Below, piece after piece: positions 29,101-41,100 of a DNA stretch of 64,000 nucleotides. The notes beneath the pieces are model-generated. The model was not told the origin of the DNA and did not search any database. It saw only the letters and a program-made list of their open reading frames with translations. The position numbers and the translations under genes are program-made. The stretch's first letter is position 1. The number at the start of each line of letters is the position of its first letter. Location of the stretch: contig NC_052018.1 of NCBI RefSeq assembly GCF_015832195.1, positions 57,845,666-57,909,665 on the forward strand, given 5' to 3'. The stretch is from Motacilla alba alba. Taxonomy: Eukaryota > Chordata > Aves > Passeriformes > Motacillidae.

Positions 29101-32100
29101 AGGGCACGACTTCTCCTTCATTTACTTTTTTGGCTCCTGTTTCTACTCCAGCATGTACACGGTGGAGTTATGTGAGCTGTAGCTTAATTGTGTTATTCCT
29201 GGAGAATAGCTCTCACCCGTGTGTGTGCATGTGGCAGTGGCTAAAAAGTTACTTGTCTTTCCTCTGAGCAAAACAATCAATTACATGCTATTACTTCAAA
29301 GGAAGCAATATGAAGAGATGCTTTTTGTTGATATATCAGTTTTGTATATGATTTCTAGTCATCATTACTAAAATGTCCATGTTTTCTGTAAAATATCACT
29401 TAGATTACAGCAGTGAAATAGAGATTTTCCTATGTAAATTGTTTTCTTAGGACACTGGTGGCTGGGGGAAGGGAGGAGGAAGAATCAACTTGTATTTTAT
29501 GGTTAATAGTTTCCAAGCTGTGGTTCAGGGGACTATTAGATGTGCCCTGCAGCTGACCCACAGAACAATGTCCTCCTTAACTGGTGTTTCTGGTCAAAAC
29601 TTGAAGGAGGTTGCCTACTAGGTTGCCTGAAATTTTGAGGGCTGGCAGTATCTCCTAGTACAGAATGTGAAAAGAGGATCAATGGAAATAATGTAAAATT
29701 GTCTGCCTACCTTTTCTTTAACGAGCTGGGCACTTTAAGATGCATAAACACAATGGGCATTTGTTTGCCTGATTATTTTGTATTAGAACAGCTGAAGTGA
29801 CATTCTTCTGTCTGATTGTGTATTCTGTTTTAGAGGAAAAATAGCAGTTAATGTAATCTCACCTAATCCTAATCCCTTTCTGAGAGTGCTTATTTTCTAA
29901 TTTTTCCTTTCCTTGGAGTGCCTGTCAAAAATATAAGAGGGAAGCTGAGAACTGCTTCCTACCTCAAAAATTCCCTCTACATAGTTAATTTGCTTACTCC
30001 TTGCCTCTCCTTTCTCTGGTTCAGTTTGGAAAACTGATCTAAACCAGAGAAAGGAGAGGCAAGGAGTAAGCCATTAGACATAGATACCATGCAGTTGTAT
30101 TTACACAGGGAAAATCAACTCTGTCGATTTTACCTGTTTAAATACAAATGGGTGGTGTCTAGTGCAGGAGAATTCTGCTCTGCACCTGGGCTTCCAGCAG
30201 CAGTGAATGTGTTTTCAATTGTGTCAGTGTCCCCACTGCACCCCAGCACATCCCTTGCCATCTCCCTCTCCAGCCCCTTAACCCTTGACTCTGGTCCCTC
30301 ATAGCTTCTGCTGGTTCCTCTGCCAGTGCAGGAATGGCTGCTGCAGCCAGTGAGGAAAACAGGAACACACAGGGCTGGAGAAGAGCTGGAGCTGGGCTCT
30401 TCCTTGTGTATCTGCAGTGCTGCATTTAGTGCTTTGTAACAGGACATGTGCCAGAATAGCACATCACAGTATTAGAGCTGTGGAAATATGAAACACGAAC
30501 TAGTACAAGGTGGAGTGAGGAGTTGTGTAGGTTTGCACTACTGTTTATTACCCTTCTAGGAATGAAGCAGGCAAATGAGGTCTCAAGCACCTGAGTTGTT
30601 CCCCTAAATTGTCTAATAGCACTTCCTTGCTATATGTGCTTTGATTTATCTGTGATAAGTCTGAAAAATTGTTGAGTTTCTTACGTAATGTGCTGGTTTG
30701 GCCTGGGATAGGGTTAATTATCTTCACATCAGCTGGTATGGGGCTGTGTTTTGGATTTGTGCTGGAGACGTGTTGGTAACACAGGAATGTTTTTGTAATT
30801 GCTGAGCAGGGCTTGCTCAGAGTCAAGGCTTTTTCTCTCACCCCTCCAGCAAGCAGGCTGTGAGGTAGGCAAGATGTTGGGAGGGGACACAGTCGGACAC
30901 AGCTCACCCCAACTGGGTGTTCCCAACCATGTGGCATCGTCCTGAGCATACAAAGCTGTGGGAAGAAGGAGGAAGGGGGGACATGTGGAGTGATGGCATT
31001 TGTCTTCCCAAGTAACGATTGCACATGATGGAGCCCTGCTTTCCTGGGCTGAACACCTGCCTGCCCATGGGAAGCAGGAATGAATTCCTTGTTTTGCTTT
31101 AGTCATGTGTGTGAAGTCTTTTCTTTACCTGTTAAATTTGCCTTATCTCAAGCCATGAGTATTCTGACTTTAACCCTTCTGTTTTGCTCCCCCATCCCAC
31201 TGATAGAGGAATGAGTAATCAGCTGTGTGGGGCTTAGTTACTGGCTAGGGTTAAACTATAATTTTATGCATTGAATTACTTACACTTTTTTTTCTTTACC
31301 ATCCAGGGAACACCAGTATTTGTTCATGCTGGACCTTTTGCTAACATTGCACATGGAAATTCTTCTGTTTTGGCAGATAAAATTGCTCTTAAATTAGTTG
31401 GAGAGAAAGGATTTGTAGGTAAGTAAATATTCAGTTTGTTGTATTATGATCTGTTAGTAAATTGGCAATGATGCAAATGAATGGAAAAATTAGCAATTAA
31501 AGGTAAGAACACTACTTCATTATTAATATCAGTACAAAATAATCTTAAAGTGAATGTGTAATAAGGCAAAAATACTTCTTCTCTTACCCTGCCTTTTGTC
31601 TCAAGTCCTGTCACCGTGGTCCTGTCACCATGTTTGACTCACAAGTGACCTGTTCACTCCACAAGGTGGCTGAACCAGTCAAATGACTGGATTGCATTAA
31701 AAGAGGTGTCCTGTTGTTCATTCTATTAGTATTCATCTGGCCTCACTTGATAAACCAACAGAAACCATTCTTTTTTTCCTGATGAATTATTTCTCTCCCA
31801 GTTCAGTAAACTCAGCCAAATCAGAGGTCAGATGCCCCTGAGCCAGTGCAGAGGCAAGGTGGTAGAGAAAATATTAATACTGCCTCATTTTGTGGCTGTG
31901 AGCCATTCGGTTGGTCCAGCTGCATTGTCAAACCTCACCGTGAGGCCCTTATGTTCCCATGAAAGCATTTGAGTGGGCTGACTCTTTTTGTATTAGGAAT
32001 TCAGCCTTCACAAGCAACAATAGACACACAGAGCTTACAGTTGCAGGCAAAATAAACTTGTGGCTGAACAATGAACTGGCTTTTATAAAAATTGTTGTGA

Positions 32101-35100
32101 GTGTTTAAAACTGCAAATTAATTAAATAAAAGGGGCGTTGCAGCCCCCTCACTGTGGTGGTGATGCCTTTGCACTGCTGCAGCCATTCTCTTCTGAGTCC
32201 TGAACACCCAGGTTGGATTGCATTAATCCTAAAGCTGAAGTTTGAGTACCTGTGGAACAGGTTTGAGTGCGTGTGGAACAATGCTCTTGAAAAGATGCAG
32301 CAATGTGAAACATGAGGTTTATTATGCAAACTAGTACAGAAACATGCATGTATATGCTTATATCATACCTACATACAGGAAAGGATTGTTTTTTACAGTG
32401 TTGCAGAGCTTAAAGGTCTGTTTATTTCCCTCTATTAACCAAACATCCATTCAAAGAAGAACATTTTGCATTCTGAATACATTTATTTAATGATAGTTGA
32501 ATTCCTATTTCATTGGGCTGTGTTTGTTGTTACGTGGCTTTGTGGAATGAAGAGCAAAAGAATTTAGGGTAGCTAACATTTTTCATAAGCCATGTGAAGT
32601 GACTTTGTTTCTGCAGTGTGCAATCTTTTTGAGTGAGGAGTCAGTTGTATATCAGTTGAATGAAAGTATGTTGGCAACAGTCTTGAGTCTTGATCCAGGT
32701 TTCAGAGTCCAAAATGTATTGCCTTAGATTTGGATTCCCTTCCATTGAGTGTGTCCCTCAGGCACAGAGAGCATATCCTTGCATTTCTTGTGCTTTTTTC
32801 AGTCTTATCCACCTGTTTGTCTTTAACGCTCTTTTCTGCTTTGTTTGTCTTTGGCTCCAGTTTCTCTGCTGGGAGACAAAGCAGCGTAGCTTCAATATAG
32901 GAAAACCTTTGTGTGTTGCCAGCTAAAGGCTCTTGTTCAGATTCTATCCCACAGAACACAAATCCCCATGAAACTGGCTTCAGAATAAGACTGCCTTTGC
33001 TCTGCAAAGCCAGGAACTTCAGCATGATTTGTAGTCCTTTGTTAGATTATTAAAAGCAATAGTTCTTAGAGTCGCCTACTTAAATAAACTTTGCAGGTAG
33101 TCACAAGTGTAAATATTTGTTCTAATGGTCATAATTACCATAAGCTTTATAGTTTAAAAAAATATTTTTTTCTGGTAACTAGTCAGAGCACATGGGCAGA
33201 GACTACGCTGGTTTATTAAATACTGTCCTATCCTGCCCTACACAACTGAAGTCTAAAATGACAGCTACAAAGTGCTCACCAGTCCACCCTGAGGTGACAT
33301 CCATACAGATGGAGGAGATGGAGGTCCCAGTGTCTTGTGAATCTGCACAGCAAAGCAGGTAGCGAGAAAGTCCACTGCATTCCTGCTCACAGGAGTTTGC
33401 CTGAGCCTTCTATGGCCATTGAAATTCCAAGGGGAAAGCTGATCCTGTTGCTAATTCAGACAGCCAGGGTGCAGGACAGCTATGCTGCAGTTAGGGAAGT
33501 AGCTGAGTAAGTTTATTCACTCCTGCTAAAAGTAGAAATTTTCACTGTTCTACATTTCCCTTTCAGGAGTGTTCTCATGCACTAGATCTGGCACTCATTA
33601 AATCTTGCATGAGTGATTACAGTCCTGCCATGTCTCTTAGTTGCATAAGCTCAGGAAAGAATTCTAAAGGTGCTAGGAATAGAGTAAGGTGAATCTTGCA
33701 GAACCATGTGGCTGGGAGAGACATTTGAGGGACCACGGACTATGAGATTACTCTCAGCTGCATCCAAAGTAGGAACATAAGAAATCTGTGACATATTCTG
33801 CAATTAAATTACTTTCCTGAATAGTTGAATAAATATCTTAATGTACATATGTTAGCTCGCTCACTGTGAGATGGGATGATGATATAAAAATATATAATTA
33901 ATATTTTTAATATATTTAGTGTTTATATCTATTTCTTTTTTTTTTTTTTTTCACTTACACCATATTTATTTTAGAGCAGAATTTCCTGTTAAGTGTGTGG
34001 ACAGTACTAAGGAGAATAGCATGGTTTGAATTTGCAACAGTTTTACAAACACAGACTTTTTTAACTCTCTGTCCTGGTTTAAGCACTCTCCTTCCTCCAG
34101 CTGCCTGTTTCCAGTCCTTTGCAGCCCCTCTGTTTCAGCAGCACACCTGTTCACAGAGCCACATGACAAGCTGAGCTGGAGGCTTGAAAACAACTACAAC
34201 AAAAAAAAAGCCTTTCCTTCCCCCTCAACAGACAGTGTCTGGGCAAACAGCTTTGTGTGACAGGGGGAAGATGAGATAATGCCACATAAGATGGTGTTTT
34301 TGCTGAAATAAATATTTATAGTATTAAAGCCTCATTTGGAGCTTTCAAGCGCCAGTAAAGCTACTGTGGATGCACTCGCTGACCAGACTGAGCCTGCATT
34401 GCCAGGGCAGCTAAGCCTGTCTCCTTTCTCAGCCTGTGCTCAACTGTTTTTGCATGACATCCCAGCAGAAACCTATTGCCTTTTTTGTTGGCTTAGTTTT
34501 CTGCTGACTTAACACAGAAGCAGTTCAGCCCAGAGTCACAAAAACACCAGAGCTGGTGCAGGAGAGGGTGAGCTGGGACAGCCAGCAGTGAGAAACCAAT
34601 CTGTTGTGTAGATCCAATTACTTGTGTGACCATGTGCTATGGCCAAGGGAAAAAAGAAAAAAAGGAAAAAAAAAAAGAAACCTTCTCAAAGTGTTCTTTT
34701 AAAATTTATTTTTAAACCTTACTTTTTCTCTCTACCCTGCATTGCCTGTTTCTCTGCTTGCTTTTCAGCTGGAATGGCATCGTGCTGTGCCTTTTGAGTA
34801 GTGTCAGGTAACAGTGATGTAGACAGTCTGCTTTAAAGAAAATATAAATGAAGTTTAACCATTGAATCCTGTTGTGAACTCTCCCTAACTGACGGCATTC
34901 CCTGCTTCAGTTTCAGATATCCAAGTGAATCACAGGCCTTCATTAGGTTTTAGATAGCTTAAGCCTTTTAGCTCATCTTCTCCTTTCTCTCTTTCCTGAG
35001 CCTTGTTGCTGTGTACCAATAACTCAGCCTTTATGCTTCAATTTTGAGTTCTTGGTACGAGTTTTGCTACTGAACTTTAAGTGCAGTGCTGCAGCTGCCA

Positions 35101-38100
35101 CTGCCTGGTTTGCACTTGTTTGTCCTCTCGGCCTCTTTGTGTTTCCCTGCTGGGAAACGCTATTCCCCTGGCCCTGCTGCGAGCAGGAGTGCCCACTGAG
35201 GAGGGCTGCAGGCAGCTCCTGCATGGGGAGCACCTACACCGAGGCACAGTGAATGCACCCATCATCACAGCTGCTGTGTCCCTGGAACTGTAGGGTTTTG
35301 TGGCTCTCTGAACTCGGGGCTTTTCCTGAGCTGTCAGAAATTATTGCACTATAGAACTCAACAGATTACCCTATCCATCTCTTTAATTCCTTTGTGTTCA
35401 GCTGAAGAGAGGGGTTATTGTAAATCAGGAAACAAGTGAAGCATGAGTAGATCCTTGGAATCCTAAAGCAAAGTTCTTCTCAAGTTTGTTTTTCAGGTTG
35501 GGACTTTATGTTTGTCGATTGCTTTCTTTGCTACTCCCGATAAGCATATCACATTTGATGCTGAAAGCGTGCTGTGCTGAGCAACTTTGTCCTGGTGTTT
35601 TTTATCAGGTGACAAGAGGGGAATTATTGCAAACTGTTGCTGACTTAAGAAAAGTCCACATTCTGTTTCTTTCTTTAGTTGGTACACTTGATGTAATTGG
35701 AAAGAATTTGTAGACACAGTAAATTTTTATAAGCCAAGTAATTGACTCTTTTTATTGTGTTGATACTCTGTTGGTTAGAGTAAGCTAATGATGCTAGCTG
35801 TTGTAAGTATCTCTTCAGTACATACAGAGTTTTATTTCAAAGGCTATCCATTTTATGTACTCTCAGAGCAGACATTGTTTAACAAGTTTATAAAGCACCT
35901 TATAAAAATTGTATGGTGTTTAATACAGTAAGTGAATAATCTTCAGTAGATTTTTTTAATGTCATATGACACTTCAATCCATTTTTTTGTGTACTCTTTT
36001 TCCAAAAAAGGAAATAAAGCCCAAATCCTTTGGCTAAACTTCTCTTGGCGCCACTAGTAATGTGATATTATTACATTTAAATGTCAAGTTCAAGGCTTTA
36101 TTTTTAATATTTTTTGCTTGATATCATTAGAAGGGGATTCCATGCAGTGACCCTCCAGAAAGCTTTAAATTTTAAGAATCTGTCCAGCATCTTTCTAGCT
36201 TGCATTATTTAATCTCTGACTTCTTCCTTCTTACTGTCACAAAAAACCCCCAAAATTTAGTGTGATTGCATTCCAGGATGTTGCTCTGTGAACAATGAGG
36301 CTGTTCTTGTTAAAGTATTAAAGCAAGGCTAAGGTTTTATGGTATGAGGTGGTTGAGAGCATTATCAGTGTAGGTGTTGCTTGCCTACTCTGATGTGTGT
36401 GTGCTACAAACTAGAAAAAGGACGTTCAGAACTTCACCGTTTTTTCTCTGACCCCATTCACAGTGCAGCTGCTCAAGCAGCTGTGCTGGGCACAACTGTG
36501 ACAATGGGGCAGGGGGAGGAAAGGTGATACTGTGTTAGCTGGTATTGCTGTGAGGCTCTTAAAGTCATGGTCTAATAATACAGGTCTCAGTGGTAACACA
36601 AACTGCAAAATAAGGTGCCATTACTGCTGGAAGATCCGTGAATCTGTGCCGTTCACTTGTGAGTGGTGGTGCCATTCACATCCAGGCTGCCCTTTTTATT
36701 ACTTTCCTCACAGCTGCTGAGGTAAAAGTAAATTTTATTGCTTTCACTTGCTGTAAAGTAGGAACAAAAAAATCGTCTCCTTTTTCATGCTTTTAAAATC
36801 TTAGCAAATTTTCTTGCCAGTAAGCAGGAAAGTCTTTAGAGATGAGATGTAGTGCAATGTGTTTTTCTTCACTGGCTTGAAGTCAGAGTTCCTGGATGCT
36901 GAGTTTACTTACTGCCTTGTCACAAATAATCTGGATGCAAATCATGCTTGCTGGCAGCTTGCTGCAGCTGGAAGTCAGGTGACAATGATTTAAATTACTA
37001 TCTATTTGTGCTTTAGTGCTTAAAACAGTCCTGAAATCATTTATTATTATGTGAAATGAGAAACAGATATTTTCTTATTTTGTGCGTTCTGAGTCCTTGA
37101 GAAAGTTCTGACTCTACCTTGTCACTGCAGATTTCTATAACTTTTTTCTTTTGCTCTTTAGCACAAAATAAAAAGCATTGCAATAAAAAGCTTTTCAGGA
37201 GAAAGATTGAGTAGAAGAGAGCTGTCCTGAATGTTTTTGTGTATAAGGAAGCATCCTAGCATTGACTTCAGTATCATATGTCACTGTATTTCAGAGCTGA
37301 ATTAATTTGAAATCCTATAAATTATGCAAAGCTGAACTCAAAACTGAAAGTTGGTATTGATCATGAACTATTGAATTATGTCTGACAAATATCAAACTTG
37401 GCATAAAAAAGTGATGTTTTGCCCAGTCAGGAGAGGTGGTGCTGTTTGGAAGACAAAACCTATGGACTGTCTTGTAGTGAGATTTTACCTTCTTGCTTTT
37501 TTTTTTTTTTTTTAAATCTAAAAAAGTGTTGGAAATTCACGTAGTCTTTCCTTGCTACAAAGCATATTTGTAAATGTTTGTTCCCAAATCTGCTGTTTAT
37601 AATGCAGAATTGCAAGGGGCAATTTGCAGGAATAAAATAACATGTGATTATAAATCATCAGCCTTTTAGCTGAGTTCTCTGCTTTATCTGACAAGCATAT
37701 CAAGTGATCTCCTTCATAAACTGACTTAGCTCCAGTTTGAAACCAGCTAGGATTTTTAACTCCTGCCATGGCCAGTTTGGACTCATTTGATCTGTTTTTT
37801 GTAATGCTGTGTTACAGCTTAGTCCTCTCTTTCTCAAGTGATAATTTTTAGTAATATGTCTCTAACTATTCAAGCACACATTTTCCATACATGACTGTGA
37901 TTGACTTAATACTGCTAGGTTCCCAGACTCCTCCCTGATGTTTGCAAATATGAAGTTCCCAAATCAAAGGTCAGATTTTTGTCACTTTTCTCCAATGGCA
38001 GTAACTCTTTACTGCAAATAGCTTTTGTTCTGTTTCTCTTCGTAAATCCACAGAAACCTTTTCCCATGTGATACCTTTTCAAGCTTTGCTATTGCCAATA

Positions 38101-41100
38101 AACTCCATCAGTGTTCCTCAGTCTTTTCTGTGGACATGGTTTAACAAATAGTAAATGGGAGCCCTGGGGCTGCTCCTCTCTCCTGTCCCACAGTTCTTGT
38201 GAGGTGGCTGCCTATTCTCCCCTTAATCATGTAGTAATGTTCTTCCAGCCTGCTTAACAAGACTCCTATGTATTGCTCTAGCAGGTTCTTTTGTTCCTCT
38301 CATTGATGAGATTTTGTCTCATCATATTTTCATCACAGGAGAAAGCTTTTAATCTGGTATGGCCTCCCTTTGGTAGACAAAAGTTATATTTCTTACTTAT
38401 TTCCATTTTTTAAGTTATTCTCTTCTTAAAAATCTGTTAGAAAACCATCAAGTCTGTAGTCACTCAGACTTCCCCCCATTACTTGAAGATAGATTTTGAT
38501 ACTTTTTAGGCACGAGGCACCAAAAGAAAAGGAACTTATTTAAGACGTTGATACAAGCATTGTGGTTTGTATTTTTCTTCTTCTTCCAGGATTTTGAAAA
38601 CTCTGATTCACACTTTATTAAGAGAAGTGCGTTCAGCTCTTATGTATTTTGGGTTTTTAATTCCATTTTTAATATATTACAGTACACTCACATCATTAGC
38701 TTCTCTGTTTTAATTTGTGGAGCTGAAGGCCCTTGTAATTTGTTTGCATTTTCTTTGCAGGTTCTGGCACTCGTTCTCTAGCATAGCAGTTTGCTCTGTC
38801 TTTTCCTCTCTTTTTAGAGCTTATTTAATTAATAATGACATTATCTTCTACTCAAGAAGTTAACCCTGCAGGATAGCAAAGCTGTTCATTTGACTGCCTT
38901 TCCTCCTAGTGACCAGAAGCTACCACTGTTCTCATGCCAGATGCCACGTGAGAGACCAGACATTTTAATTTGTACTTTAGAGAATTTTGAATTGATGGGT
39001 GATTTTAGCATGAAGAAAGAAATTTTAATGGTTACATGACAGAAAATAATTAAGAAAATAGCGTGGCCTTATCACAGTTATTTTCAGTGGGATTTTTATT
39101 GCTTCTGGGTGGATGGATGCTGCTCTGTGCCTCACTGGAAAAGGAATTAAATGGTTTTCTCACAGACTAAGAGCTGTGAAGGGGCACATGTGTGTTGGCT
39201 GTGTGCTGAATGAGGTTCACACCGCCACTGAACTGGCTGAGTCACAAACAAGCAGAGAACTGGACACGTGTAGCTTATTTGAGAAATCCATGTTTTCTTC
39301 CCTTCATGTGGGTTCTCAGAGTAGAGCAGAGATGCAGTGAGATAGTGTTGGGGATGGGATTGTACGCCTGGGGAATGTGCTGCAATGATGATGGGGAGGC
39401 AGGAAGGGCCATGTGAGTGCTCCTTCTAGCTGGCTGGTAACTACAGCTGGCTGGCTCCTGAGGAGCTGATGCCATGAGGAGACCTGTCCTGTCTCCTCTT
39501 TCTGGCCCAGTGAAAGACAAGGAGACAAAGCTGCCGAGTCCATCACTTGCCACCAGCAGCACATGGTCTCTGATGGAGACCTGATCTCTGGTCTCAAGGC
39601 CAGTCATGGTCTCTGATGGAGACCTCCTGGTCTGTCACGAGGCTGTGGCACTGTAGTGCCTGACAGGAGCCATCCATCTTATTCCCACCTCCATCCTTGA
39701 CTGGTTTTCTGGCCTTAAGCAAGTAATTTTAGCCTCTATGGCTGCACATATAATCCCATTTTTCATTATGTGTTCTTTCAGTTTATGAACTTTCTTGGGG
39801 GCAAAAAATGTCTCACCATAGCAAACAGGGAGATGACAAGCACTGCTGTAACAGGAACTTTAGGGTAACAGGGCTTTTGTAGAGCCACGACAGCTGCCAG
39901 TACTTAAACATGCATCAGGAATTTACTTACAAGCTGACATGGTATTTTAATGTCCTGTATGCTGACCTCTTCTGCAACATGTTAGAGATTAACACAACTC
40001 TTTCCTCTGGCAGTGATATTCATAAACTAAATGGAGTGTACAACTGTTAAGGGCTGTCCATTATTCTCAGTCTCAGGATAGTTACCCAGAGGTAAAAATA
40101 GAGAGGAAGGATCTGTCATTCATTCAGAAAGTAGAGGCACTGCCCAGTTCCTGGTAAATAAAATACCATTCTAGTGAGTAGAAACTGATGACATTGCAAC
40201 TTCTGTTCATTTTCCCTTCCCTCCCCAAGTTAGCAATCTTACCTAGTTTTAAAACTCCCAACACATAAGAAGCAGTTCCTTTTGTTCTGTTGCCGACTGG
40301 TTGTATTGTTTTTATTTATAAGAAGAAAAGAACCAGGGGTTAAAAAAATTGCAAACAGTAAAACATCATGTATGCTAGGAAGTTCTCTTAATTCATCACT
40401 TGGCAAAGGAAATAAAAGCAGGCTCCCCAGCTAACAGTGTTACTTTTGCTTAGGGTTATTTGGCAGAAAATCCATCATCCTCTCCCCATTTGTGAGTATT
40501 TCATATTGACTTACACCCTTTAGCAAGGGTCAGCAGGGCAGAGTATGCATAAAGAGTTCAAGTCCCATTTCAAAGGCTGAATTTTAATTTTAGTGGATGG
40601 TTTATTTTCAATATCAGTTGAAAATGTTAGCTCTTTATTAGATTTTTGTTTGGTTGGTTTACTGACCTTTTGATCCTGAAACCTAATGTTCTTTTTATGC
40701 GCAACTTGTGTAAGAATTAGGTTTCTTCAGATATTTACATCGTGTTGGAGAAACCAGTGCTTGCTTTTTATTTTCTGACTCATTCTGAATCTGCAGGCAG
40801 AAGTGTTTTGTTTTCTGAAAGCTTTTATAATTAAAATTGTTAATAATGTACATGTACTGAGGGGGCAATGTTTGTTTATTTATTTTGTATATTTACTTTT
40901 GGAGTGGCTGACTTAATTCATCAAGGCTCCAGAGAAGTCAATACAAACATGGAATGTGAAAAGGACATAAATATATGTATTTCCATTTTTGATTACAGTA
41001 ATTATAGTAGGCAAAGTTTTAGTATCATCTAGTACAAATTTACATTTTGCAGAGTTGATTTTCTGTTTTCCTCTAGTATTCCATAAGCTCAGGCACACTG

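Larger units (their letters stand above)
24045..31306 (+). other. MTHFD1L: MTHFD1L intron h-i
   Basis: This is a 7,262-base phase 0 intron. It holds a GT microsatellite (25139-25151), an antisense CR1 (25855-26505), a TGGAAGAGTAAA tandem pair (about 28684-28707), a perfect hairpin (29992-30071) and a sense solo LTR (30689-31262). Open frames at 27083-28809 and 30089-30462 have no recognisable product. Confidence 0.85.

Noticed and set aside
30548..31106. Reverse-strand frames of 158 and 125 codons
   Set aside because: They overlap the antisense strand of the solo LTR and show no protein similarity I recognise.
34071..34620. Possible second LTR, starting TGTCCTGGTTTAAGC
   Set aside because: The opening resembles avian LTR ends, but the interior does not match the 30.7-kb LTR or any family I can name, and no opposite end was found.
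35024..35300. GC-richer patch with short frames on both strands
   Set aside because: Too few CpGs for an island and no recognisable coding or repeat content.
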